Positions 35,901 through 40,550 of a DNA stretch of 40,550 bases are shown here, one piece after another. Origin of the DNA: Phycisphaerales bacterium UBA2402 (GTDB lineage Bacteria; Planctomycetota; Phycisphaerae; Phycisphaerales; UBA1924); the NCBI GenBank assembly GCA_002343715.1, contig DDSA01000216.1:1-40550 (forward strand), read 5' to 3'. Every line of letters begins with the position of its first letter. The stretch's first letter is position 1. The translations under genes and the position numbers were made by a program. The notes under the pieces are model-generated. The model was given only the letters and a program-made list of their open reading frames with translations, ran no database searches and had not been told where the DNA came from.

Positions 35901-36391
35901 CCGCACGCTCCATCACCGCCGCCATCGACAACCAGGGCACCATCGAGACCACCATCAATCCACTCACCATCAACGGCGGGGCCGGGGGTCTGAGCAACAC
36001 CGGGACGATCCGCCTCACCCAAGCCAATCTGACGGTGGCCACGGGCGCGGTGGTGAATCACGGGCTTCTCGTCGTTTCCCCCAACCGCATACTCACGATC
36101 AGCAGCACCTTCACCAACTCTGCCACCGGCACCATTCAGATCGACATCTCCGGCCCTAACACTACCGACCGCGGCCGTATCAACATCTCGGGCACCGCAA
36201 CCCTCGATGGCACCTTCCGCGCCAACTTCATCAATGGCTACGAACCCGCGGCGGGTGTGACCTTCACCAACCTTCTCACGTTTGCGTCATCGACCGGCAC
36301 CTTCTCCTTGATCGACGCGACCAACCTGCCCGGCGGTCGCTCGCTGATCGGCCGCTACAACGCCGGCAACTTCTCGCTGGAGGTCGCGTGA
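26915..36391 (+). CDS. Giant LEPR-XLL-type surface protein with dockerin and vanadium haloperoxidase domain
   Basis: A 3,158-residue mosaic protein, with GGGGG upstream of ATG 26915. The start lacks a classical signal peptide but contains LEALEQRQLLTAD, matching the LEPR-XLL N-terminus of planctomycete extracellular proteins. Order, by rough residue: beta-rich domain; dockerin-like calcium repeats (149-206; GDVNGDRQVNSAD, DADRDGIITAFD); Ig-like segment; vanadium haloperoxidase/PAP2 domain (about 400-798) with K667, R674, S710-G711-H712, R765 and H771 in the right spacing; Ig/SbsA-like domains; carboxypeptidase-regulatory-like domain (about 1163-1229); eight-Cys helical module from 1459; calcium repeats (1777-1813); LVIVD-like propeller (about 1829-2146); SbsA-like domain; beta-helix repeats (2367 to end). 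No C-terminal sorting signal is evident. A surface halogenating or peroxide-consuming role is inferred. Confidence 0.88.
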   Translation: MLRSFCSRVCSPRSFTPSTNLEALEQRQLLTADPSLNVFARFEGEISPGGAVVVPISLTTGNATLKNGSASFAFVLSAAAGSTLDAGSVTVRDGKNRDIGATFFRPDIGGTEALTSLTHVDLRTGQYTLTLRGDHATGGAFNLDVLLLGDVNGDRQVNSADTAALNAAYGSTAGQPGYSPAADADRDGIITAFDRAAVARNQGDRVRINPLALTVAATPAGSVIDGITYTNTTKPRLRGLTNTVAKVRFDTDGDGYDDGVASSSATTGYSTAVKVPVGASTVRVRAVDTFGQVRTTEIRLLVDTTPPPVPVWTLAPESDSAPLGDNATTYRFVNLNGSGTEPGVRLDTGPNTRSFTANPDGTFRITDLALEPGSRMVTVRAIDLAGNIAVFSRKLTRSVPNDTASPAFVWNSAMLEAGRLNGDSPPQISRAFAMVSAAMYDALNAVNGASSYLFARVTAPAFASAPAALIAAARRVMDYLYAPQAASIAATFNSTLSAIPAGQSREDGIAVGYAVADLIIAQRRADGSTDYTEYFPSTAPGLWQPTAPMFAPALLPNWATLTPFSMTSPDQFLPQGPMALTSAQYTAEYNEVRSIGAANSTTRTADQTAMARFWADGAGTYTPAGHWNQIATSIAQSQNLSLFDTARLMAQLNVALADAAIVAWNAKYTYNQWRPITAIRNADLDGNPDTEQDRGWMPLVNTPPFPDYLSGHSTFSGAAERILSDTFGSNFSFTSRAFSLPGDAPGALRSFTSFTHAANEASASRIYGGIHFRESCEVGLVAGRALGDHVLARFSDLSDHTAPVVTVTSPGGNERVRNASFSIEGRVVDGISAVTLAEAQLDDGPWQPLTLTNRPPTNGSGDFAYAVSVGGAGGLAQGEHTLRLRATDSSGNRGEPLVFSFTIDTAAPVLSVTTPEDGGTLDPADPRLTGMVAGTGSAIAELCYRLNDGPEITMIFDAAGAAAGEGSFDERIRLGDLGPGTHTLTIRARDAAGNETTVSRMFALDAAAPLTVMALSPVEGAGEIGVTQRPRIDFSRPVDPASLTSSNLFLSFSGQVVPTRIVPGADGTFAWLFPTQAMPGASVITMTIRGGDSQNPGIRTSDGELLDGDGDGEAGGTRTLTFTTVSTAPIPGTTVTDAQGNQTIIATTLTGIVADPGPDLSPGGRDDVLVGPDGVLMTLDDVYTRPLVGVEVYILGREHERVFTDVNGRFTLTNVPSGSVKVIVNGLTATAIGTGPNAGPLPGGVYFPEMTMDVICVPGVTNYVMSGMRDAMGHADSARVQGVYLPRIETAILQAVSATEPTVVTIQDAASRNLTPAQRENLMIEVQPGSLVDEQGNPIASGQVGISTVPAELVRDMLPPGVLEHTFDITVQARSADGSQVAAAFTRPATLTFPNVFNAAPGTKLNFLSFDHTTGRLVIEGTATVSADGTKVVTDAGTGITKPGWHGLTPPGNPLMPPCNPDILNYRVVRDLGNAAVACAEAVLGPLGALVRNLNAILDSLFTLQNNLEQIRNDIARGRDRSEACHAINLLEPGFRALTMVLTNTLGRGSPIGRARDAVNCISALLAVANSACRTIERHEECRTVLITTLCTGVEVAYDTMRLLNALIQEAEGAQGRAAVAFARVGFDALKLAICGPGLDPVPDEEILLLLDAANSALRDVSSELLVVAQPATAFTDSMPQVQQVASVAQEVVESHIIPTYAFYKMELRRPLWSGSNLLTYGVAINGQGYPQWVQPNEGIEILAYDPETRRMAHVVMGGGSRFIPPLVFQTTSHLPDTDQDGIPDFVETELLRSNPNNPDTDGDGISDEIEAIDGFGPFVDQRSTMGTSAMVELQGEALDVVLYSPGSQNRNSGISTPASPRALVATGSHGVALVGIANPTRPRLLSELSLPGTSSAIAVDELLGLAAVASGNGGLHIVSAGPDGTLSLERSIPVNTTAIAIADGVVYAGVGARLRGYDLLTGEQMLDRALPAPLRQIAVEGSVLYGLSTGGTTLTAFSLAVPTVPILSSLSLPQAAAGKLFVGGGTAYIGIGDGAILTGGFISVNIANPQSMQVISGADDLALAGAMVVPNGSGRAVGVGQLVYADTSIVQNRLDVYNTSDLSNTGLLERGILLNARPAAVAISAGLAYVACGPSGLRIVGFLETDTNRVRPVVTADPQSVDVDPIRPGIQVVEGSLLAVPVTISDDVQVRQTEVLLNYAGNVSTVRTDTTFPFDMRVRLPRIADGSNIATLIYRARDTGGNAGNVFVDVELVEDAVRPTLSGISPEEGAAKGPSFRTVSLSFSETVAPETLTSSAIMLRRSDETLIEPIAIQPRFNGRTVVLTYPQLELGVYTVEVDPSLISDLAGNTLEGEGVILRSFEITEFSNIFIGPSGGSWSDPVNWSRGVIPDEDDSVLIDLPGNGTVIATNITATIVRLTVRDTLVLQNVTINGEVVNRGLIEVRDASGGANRSVLNAGLTNAAGATLLVQAVNGTGGTANLTIDGALTNHGTIELSSANPGGGSTLTVTNDTLTNTPTGLITTTGPAGTATRTITAAIDNQGTIETTINPLTINGGAGISTNSGAVRLIGGNLTWDRTGAGSLTNTGTIEANPGRSLTLNGGVVHLSNANEIAPDTLTFSDLTLNLAVDWSSGSPLTQLIRSTIHGPGRYSNPVGRTLQSRGSTWNTQINNDGLLDVNDSTGGSVPVNTFNAALTNSGRLLLQTISGNFSSAGMVVNATLTNSGLIDLSTNQTTLGLFLTVNSGTLVNLPTGTISTIGPANSTARTITATLDNQGTIETTINPLTINGGAGASTNSGTVRLIGGGLTWNHTGAGSLTNTDTFDIGAGRTLAFSGGTLHQNTDAPVGDGAVTFSGMTVNLGSDWNTTAAFTQATDTTFHGPGLFFNAAGRHVLLYNGTINAAVQNSGLIEVRDISGANRSFLNAGVTNASGATLLVRAVNAFSAAANLTIDGTLTNHGTIQLSGNDPTWFGTLTVNSGTLTNTPTGLITTTGPAGTTARSITAAIDNQGTIETTINPLTINGGAGGLSNTGTIRLTQANLTVATGAVVNHGLLVVSPNRILTISSTFTNSATGTIQIDISGPNTTDRGRINISGTATLDGTFRANFINGYEPAAGVTFTNLLTFASSTGTFSLIDATNLPGGRSLIGRYNAGNFSLEVA
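34454..34588 (+). repeat. Beta-helix repeat core, copy 1
   Basis: Encodes TNTPTGLITTTGPAG followed by DNQGTIETTINPLTINGGAG. Copies recur at exactly 699 and 1,398 nt downstream (233 residues per unit). Confidence 0.85.
35153..35287 (+). repeat. Beta-helix repeat core, copy 2
   Basis: The first half is diverged (LVNLPTGTISTIGPANSTAR), but the DNQGTIETTINPLTINGGAG half is nearly identical at DNA level to copies 1 and 3. Copies 1 and 2 also share the following VRLIGG...LTW segment. Confidence 0.85.
35852..35986 (+). repeat. Beta-helix repeat core, copy 3
   Basis: Very close to copy 1 across the whole core. Homology with copy 1 also extends upstream to GLIEVRD...ANRS (34230 versus 35631). The ordered 699-nt spacing indicates duplication within the gene. 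Confidence 0.85.
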
Positions 36392-36486
36392 TGCGAAGCC
36401 GAATGACACGATCAGCACACGACTTCGAATCGGTACTGCTCGACCGCAATGACAGCCAGTGTGCGCCCATCCTTGGGAGTTTACAC

Positions 36487-37566
36487 ATGATGCTCCGACA
36501 ACCGCTGTATCTCTGTGCGGCGCTCACGCCCGCGTTGGTCGCGCTCGCCGCGGCCGGTCAGGTGCATGTCGCCCTGTCCCCCACCACCGACCTGCGGCCG
36601 GGCCGCGCTGTCGATGTCGAGGTCCGACTCTCTGGGTTGCCCGATGGCACACGCCTGTCCTTTCTCGGTGCGACCGTCAGGTTTGACGCGGGGTTGCTGG
36701 GCACGCCGCGCTCCATCTCCCGCGGCGGGATCGTGCCGTCGCCCCTCCCATCGGAGAGCGACCTCCTCACCCTGAGACAGGCGGGGCTTGCCGATGCGAG
36801 TTTCTACACAACTTCCATACTGCCACACCAGTTGATCTCGCAGAACGGCGTCTTTATCACGTTCCGGGTGACTCCTTCCGCCCCGGGGGCCGGGACCATC
36901 CGCATCGATTTCGCGGAGGCCATGGCCTTTGACCCGGCGGACCCAGAGACCCCCGGCCCGCTCCACACCACCAACTCGGGCGTGCTCCCCGTGAACGTCC
37001 GCTATCTGAACGAGACCTGTGCCGAGGCGGTCGAGATCGGCGACGGCGCGACACCGTTCATCAACACGTTCGCCGACACCGACGGCCCACCGGAGCCGTC
37101 GGCATTCCCCGGTCCTGATCCGCAGATCGGCGGGGATCTCTGGTACACCTACACACCTTCGCTCACAGGGACGGTCAGCATCAACACCTGCGATGCCGGA
37201 TTCGACACGCGCCTGGCCGTGTATGACTCGGCCTGCTCGACCGCGCCCGGCCAACTCATCGCGTCGGATGATGACGGCTGCGGCGAGCCGGGGGGCGGCT
37301 CCCGCGTCTTCTTCCGCGGCGAGTCTGGGGTGTACTACCTCATCCGCATCGGCGGCGCGGGCGCGGCCCGCGGCTCGGGCACGCTCATCGTGCGAGGCTG
37401 CCCGGCTGATTTCAACCGTGATGGCGGCGTCGATGGGGCCGACATCGAGGCCTTCTTTGCATCGTGGGAGTTCGGCAGTTTTGATGCCGACATCAACGAA
37501 GATGGGGGCATCGATGGCACCGATGTCGGCGAGTTCATGGACATCTGGGAGAATGTCCGCTGCTGA
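36487..37566 (+). CDS. Cohesin-like / pre-peptidase-like protein with C-terminal GC-type dockerin
   Basis: A 359-residue exported protein with signal peptide MMLRQPLYLCAALTPALVALAAAGQ. Residues about 25-185 look cohesin-like (VDVEVRLSGL, LGATVRFDAGLLG, GVFITFRVTPSAPGAGTIRI). A pre-peptidase C-terminal-like domain follows (NETCAEAVEIGDG, GGDLWYTYTPSLTGTVSINT, FDTRLAVYD). The end is a GC-type dockerin: GCPADFNRDGGVDGADIEAF, a linker, DINEDGGIDGTDVGEFMDIW and the final RC. GC-type dockerins are characteristic of Phycisphaerales. GGGAG lies seven bases before ATG 36487, which is preferred to the upstream 36388. It is 95 nt downstream of the giant gene and ends inside the next gene. The domain calls for the first two parts are by pattern. 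Confidence 0.82.
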   Translation: MMLRQPLYLCAALTPALVALAAAGQVHVALSPTTDLRPGRAVDVEVRLSGLPDGTRLSFLGATVRFDAGLLGTPRSISRGGIVPSPLPSESDLLTLRQAGLADASFYTTSILPHQLISQNGVFITFRVTPSAPGAGTIRIDFAEAMAFDPADPETPGPLHTTNSGVLPVNVRYLNETCAEAVEIGDGATPFINTFADTDGPPEPSAFPGPDPQIGGDLWYTYTPSLTGTVSINTCDAGFDTRLAVYDSACSTAPGQLIASDDDGCGEPGGGSRVFFRGESGVYYLIRIGGAGAARGSGTLIVRGCPADFNRDGGVDGADIEAFFASWEFGSFDADINEDGGIDGTDVGEFMDIWENVRC

Positions 37567-38506
37567 AGCCCGCGCAGCAGACCAGAATAGAGGTAGTCGT
37601 GAGCACCTACGCTTGAGCTTGGCCGCGATACTGCTCGAAGAACTCACCAAAACCTACGGAGAACGCCGCGGCGTTGAAGCACTCTCCCTCTCCGTCCCGG
37701 AGGGGTGTCTCTTCGGGTTTCTTGGGCCGAATGGCGCGGGCAAGTCAACAACCATCCGGGTGCTGACCGCCATGCTCCGCGCGACGCGGGGGCGGGCGAG
37801 CCTCTTCGGCCGCGAATGCTGGCGACACGGCGCGAGCCTGCGCCGCGAAATCGGGTACCTGCCCGGAGATGTCCGGCTCTACGAATGGATGAACGGGGAG
37901 AGCGCGCTGCGATGGCTGAGCCGCGTTCGGGGGCGGGACCTCCGCCGCGAGGGATCCGAACTGGCGGCCCGCCTGGCGCTCGATCTGCGCACGCGCGTGC
38001 GGCAGATGTCCCGCGGCACGCGTCAGAAACTCGGGATCGTCCTCGCGCTCGCGCACCATCCCAGGCTATTGATCCTCGATGAGCCCTCGGCCGGGCTGGA
38101 CCCGCTGATGCAGGCCGAGTTTCGGGCGATCCTCCGCGAGCGGGCCGCGGCGGGCGTCACCGTCTTTTTCTCAAGCCACACCCTGGGCGAGGTCGAGCAG
38201 TTGTGCGAACGCATCGCCATCGTGCGCGAGGGGCGCCTCGTGGCCGACACCACGCTCCACGAGTTGCGCCGTCGGTCGGGCCATGTCGTCGAGATTACAT
38301 TCTGCAACCCATCCGATGCCGCCGTACCCCCGCCGCCGTTTCTGCGTGTAACGTCATGCAAGGGCGCGACGTGGTCGGGTGTGCTGACCGGCACGCCCGA
38401 TGATCTCACGCGATATCTGGCCGGGCGTGGCATCGCCGACCTTTCCATCGGTCGGCCCGATCTTGAAACCCTCTTTCAGAGTTACTACGCGGGGGAATCG
38501 TCGTGA
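37553..38506 (+). CDS. ABC transporter ATPase (ABC-2 type)
   Basis: About 317 residues. Walker A is GPNGAGKST (residues 58-66), the signature region reads MSRGTRQKLGIVLA, Walker B is LLILDEPSAGLDPL, and the switch histidine is in FFSSHTLGEVEQL. The C-terminal domain after residue 240 is typical of ABC-2 exporters (GRLVADTTLHEL and so on). It resembles ATPases that pair with multidrug or polysaccharide-type permeases. The start is uncertain: ATG 37553 overlaps the dockerin gene by 14 bases and adds 25 atypical residues, and an in-frame TTG near 37613 would give a more usual N-terminus. It overlaps the permease by four bases (GTGA), so the two form one complex. Confidence 0.88.
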   Translation: MSAAEARAADQNRGSREHLRLSLAAILLEELTKTYGERRGVEALSLSVPEGCLFGFLGPNGAGKSTTIRVLTAMLRATRGRASLFGRECWRHGASLRREIGYLPGDVRLYEWMNGESALRWLSRVRGRDLRREGSELAARLALDLRTRVRQMSRGTRQKLGIVLALAHHPRLLILDEPSAGLDPLMQAEFRAILRERAAAGVTVFFSSHTLGEVEQLCERIAIVREGRLVADTTLHELRRRSGHVVEITFCNPSDAAVPPPPFLRVTSCKGATWSGVLTGTPDDLTRYLAGRGIADLSIGRPDLETLFQSYYAGESS

Positions 38507-39333
38507 GGCCACCCCTCCAAGCCGGGATGCTCTCCAAGTCCATCCGTGAGATCTGGCCGGTCACGTTCGCGCTCGGGCTTGTCGCGCTCTCGCTGGAGGC
38601 CGCGCTGGCGTATGTGCTGCCCGTCAAGTTCCAGGCCGATTTCGCGGATCAGTGGATGAAACTCGGCTTTGTGCAGAACATCATGCGCATCGTCCTGGGG
38701 GCCGATGTCTCCGGCGGCATCGGGCCGGAGGTCATGGCCGCACTCGCCTGGGCGCACCCGGCGGTGCTGGCCCTCTTCTTCGCCCACGCGATCATCGTCT
38801 GCACGCGCATCCCCGCCGGGGAGATCGACCGCGGGACCGCCGACACCCTCCTGGCCCTGCCCGTCAGCCGGTGGCAGATACTCTGCTCCGATGCCGCGGC
38901 ATGGCTCGCGGCGGGCGTGGTGCTGGTGGCCTTGGCGTACGGCGGAAATCTGCTGGGCGGGTCGGCGGCACCGCCCTCATCACGGGTCGCCTCGGAACGA
39001 ACGCTCCCCGTGCTCGCCAATCTCTACTGCCTCTACGTTGCGTCGGGGGGCATCGCGTACATGGCCTCGTCCTTCGGCGACCGCAAAGGCCGGGCCATGA
39101 CCGGGGTGTTCATCCTGGTGCTCGTGTCGTTCCTGCTCAACTACCTGTCGCAACTCTGGCAGCCGCTGGAGCGCTTCGCGTTCCTGAGCCTGCTTCGATA
39201 TTACCAGCCGCTCACGCTGATGCGGAGCGGCGGATGGCCGATCAGTGACATGCTGACACTCGCCGCGGTCGGATTCACGGCATGGGCCGCCGCGGGTGCG
39301 GTCTTTTCGAGACGGGACATCGCCACCGCCTGA
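38503..39333 (+). CDS. ABC-2 type transporter permease
   Basis: A 276-residue membrane protein with about six hydrophobic segments: VTFALGLVALSLEAALAYVL, HPAVLALFFAHAIIVC, WLAAGVVLVALAYGGNLL, LYCLYVASGGIAYMA, MTGVFILVLVSFLLNYL and the C-terminal LTLAAVGFTAWAAAGAVF. The EIDRGTADTLLALPVSRWQI motif is the hallmark cytoplasmic segment of ABC-2 permeases that couples to the ATPase. It starts at GTG within the ATPase stop region (GTGA overlap), so translation is coupled. Substrate unknown; position after the dockerin genes is suggestive but not proof of a role in their export. Confidence 0.87.
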   Translation: MRPPLQAGMLSKSIREIWPVTFALGLVALSLEAALAYVLPVKFQADFADQWMKLGFVQNIMRIVLGADVSGGIGPEVMAALAWAHPAVLALFFAHAIIVCTRIPAGEIDRGTADTLLALPVSRWQILCSDAAAWLAAGVVLVALAYGGNLLGGSAAPPSSRVASERTLPVLANLYCLYVASGGIAYMASSFGDRKGRAMTGVFILVLVSFLLNYLSQLWQPLERFAFLSLLRYYQPLTLMRSGGWPISDMLTLAAVGFTAWAAAGAVFSRRDIATA

Positions 39334-39336
39334 ATG

Positions 39337-40464
39337 TCAGTTGTTCGACACGAGTTTGTCGGACTGCTCGACGAACTTCTCACCGCTCCAGGCCCCGTCC
39401 TTCGTCACCATGCCCTTCGCCGCGGCACGCTCCGCGGCCTTCGCCGCCGCCTGTCGCTGCACCAGGTCATGGTGCGTCGTGAGGTATTGGAGAGAGTGCC
39501 CCCTGAAGTCATCGATGGTTGCAAAGCCGTGGGCATCCATGAACGCCGAAAGACCATCGCGAAGTTTCCGCACCAGTTCATACCCATGGATCATCACGCC
39601 CGTGCAGACCTGCACGGTGCTCGCGCCGAGCAGGATGAACTGGGCCGCATCCTCGCCCGTCTCGACCCCGCCGATCCCCGAGATCGAGCGGCCCGGGAAC
39701 TCGGCCCGCATCATGCGGGCGCACTCCGAGACCATCCGCAGCGCCACCGGCCTGACCGCGCGGCACGAATACCCGCCCGGGGTGCTGTACCCCTCCACCG
39801 TCGGCTCGGGGCGGAGCGTCTTGAGGTCCACGCCCATGATGCAGAGAATGGTGTTGATCGCGGCGATGCCTTCACACCCCGCCCGCAACGCCGAGCGGGC
39901 CGGCTCCTCGATGTGCGTGATGTTCGGCGTCATCTTGGCCCAGACGGGCACATTGGCCACGGTGTTCACCCAGCCGCAGACCTCTTCGAGAATCTCCGGG
40001 CATTGGCCCATCGCCGAGCCCATCTTGCGCTCGGGCAGGCCGTGCGGGCAGGAGAAGTTGAGTTCAAAGGCATCGACACCCGCCTCCTGGCAGCGCTCGG
40101 TAATCTCGATCCAGGCGTCCTTTCGGTACTCCTCCATGATCGAGGCGATGAGCACCCGATCGGGAAACTCGTTCTTCACCCGTTTGAACTCGTCGATCCA
40201 AGTCGTGAACGGGCGGTCGGAGATGAGTTCGATGTTCTGCCAGCCGATGATCTCCTTCTCCGGCCCCACCCTCATGCGGGCGTAACGGGGCGCGACGTTC
40301 ACCACCTTGCTCGCATCCAGGCTGATCGTCTTGGCGATCACGGCGCCCCAGCCTTCTTTGAACGCTTTGCTGATGACGTTGGCGTTGGTGCCCGGAGGGC
40401 CGCTGCCGATCACAAAGGGATTCGGCAAGCGCAGGCCGTCGACGACGATGCTCAGGTCAGCCAT
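39337..40464 (-). CDS. preA: Dihydropyrimidine dehydrogenase PreA-like flavoprotein
   Basis: A 375-residue FMN-binding beta/alpha-barrel of the dihydroorotate/dihydropyrimidine dehydrogenase group. Motifs: PFVIGSGPPGTNANVISKAF, the loop NFSCPHGLPERKMGSAMGQ (residues 136-154), VWAKMTPN, GIAAINTI and SGIGGVETGEDAAQFILLGA. It best fits PreA, the catalytic half of bacterial NAD-dependent dihydropyrimidine dehydrogenase (uracil/thymine reduction). The ferredoxin-like Fe-S C-terminus of E. coli PreA is missing: the tail is Ala/Lys-rich without cysteines. The residue aligning with the mammalian active-site Cys671 is Met152. The partner preT is not in the window. It is convergent with the permease, three bases apart. 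A different substrate is possible. Confidence 0.8.
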   Translation of the reverse strand: MADLSIVVDGLRLPNPFVIGSGPPGTNANVISKAFKEGWGAVIAKTISLDASKVVNVAPRYARMRVGPEKEIIGWQNIELISDRPFTTWIDEFKRVKNEFPDRVLIASIMEEYRKDAWIEITERCQEAGVDAFELNFSCPHGLPERKMGSAMGQCPEILEEVCGWVNTVANVPVWAKMTPNITHIEEPARSALRAGCEGIAAINTILCIMGVDLKTLRPEPTVEGYSTPGGYSCRAVRPVALRMVSECARMMRAEFPGRSISGIGGVETGEDAAQFILLGASTVQVCTGVMIHGYELVRKLRDGLSAFMDAHGFATIDDFRGHSLQYLTTHHDLVQRQAAAKAAERAAAKGMVTKDGAWSGEKFVEQSDKLVSNN

Positions 40465-40529
40465 GCGGCGATCATAGCGGGCGAGCCTGAAATCGAGTTA
40501 CTCACCGCGCTTGGATTGCTGGTGGAAAA

Positions 40530-40550
40530 TGCCGAAGGAGGGACTTGAAC
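40530..40550 (-). tRNA. tRNA-Leu, 3' end only (runs off the window)
   Basis: The reverse complement of the last 21 bases reads GTTCAAGTCCCTCCTTCGGCA. It shows the T-loop TTCAAGT, T-stem CCCTC, the acceptor 3' strand CTTCGGC and discriminator A, followed by TTTTCC. The GCCGAAG acceptor with A73 fits tRNA-Leu; the anticodon is outside the window. Confidence 0.75.

Noticed and set aside
34592..36061. Minus-strand open frame of 489 codons opposite the beta-helix repeats
   Set aside because: Gly/Val/Asp-rich repetitive shadow of the repeats; no family resemblance.
36481..37650. Minus-strand open frame of 389 codons opposite the dockerin gene
   Set aside because: Covers a well-supported gene on the other strand and has no recognisable motif.
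39334..40548. Plus-strand open frame of 404 codons opposite preA
   Set aside because: His/Arg/Ala-rich antisense shadow; the minus-strand PreA protein explains the region.
1..40550. CRISPR arrays, insertion sequences, rRNA genes
   Set aside because: No regularly spaced short repeats, transposase motifs or rRNA sequence were seen. The only ordered repeats are the 699-nt units within a coding gene.

Overview
The window looks like a chromosome segment of a planctomycete, most likely of the Phycisphaerae/Phycisphaerales. The main pointers are a giant surface protein that opens with an LEPR-XLL-like N-terminus, a neighbouring protein with a C-terminal 'GC-type' dockerin ending in ...RC, overall high GC with a few sharp AT-rich islands, and lineage-specific oddities in the ribosomal proteins. 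This placement is inferred from protein signatures; no search was run.

Layout. (1) 1-4027, plus strand: the 3' end of a membrane-anchored BatA/VWA-like protein, then a secreted two-domain M16 metalloprotease. (2) 4049-5212, minus: an AstA-type arginine N-succinyltransferase homologue behind an AT-rich, palindrome-rich leader. (3) 5416-18904, minus: one long S10-spc ribosomal operon in the order rpsJ-rplC-rplD-rplW-rplB-rpsS-rplV-rpsC-rplP-rpmC-rpsQ-rplN-rplX-rplE-rpsN-rpsH-rplF-rplR-rpsE-rplO-secY-map. There is no rpmD (L30) and no adk. A promoter candidate and an AT-rich island lie upstream of rpsJ. Structured gaps occur between rplC and rplD and between rplO and secY. (4) 19581-21453: an ECF-type sigma factor convergent with pyrC. 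(5) 21547-23514: tRNA-Pro(GGG) followed by a DinB-like / ABM-like lipoprotein / HxlR cassette. The cassette is bounded by a second copy of the tRNA 3' end and its hairpin, so it may be a tiny tRNA-associated insertion. (6) 23853-26708: a DUF1905/YdeI-like protein, a small membrane protein and a Tat-type branched-chain amino-acid-binding lipoprotein. (7) 26915-39333, plus: a 3,158-residue extracellular mosaic (LEPR-like start, dockerin, vanadium haloperoxidase domain, Ig-like domains, an AT-shifted eight-cysteine module, calcium repeats, beta-propeller, 233-residue beta-helix repeats), a cohesin-like/GC-dockerin protein, and an ABC-2 type ATPase/permease pair. (8) 39337-40550, minus: a PreA-like flavoprotein and the 3' end of a tRNA-Leu gene.

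How it works together. The ribosomal block supplies ribosomal proteins, the SecY translocon and N-terminal Met removal. Several ribosomal proteins deviate from the norm: L22 carries an N-terminal HTH-like domain, L2 and L3 differ in loops near the peptidyl-transferase centre, and S14 is short and lacks its zinc cysteines. The surface block is the most unusual accessory region. It combines a predicted haloperoxidase with dockerin and cohesin-like modules in adjacent genes, which suggests an extracellular assembly. The DinB/ABM/HxlR cassette resembles electrophile/quinone-stress modules.
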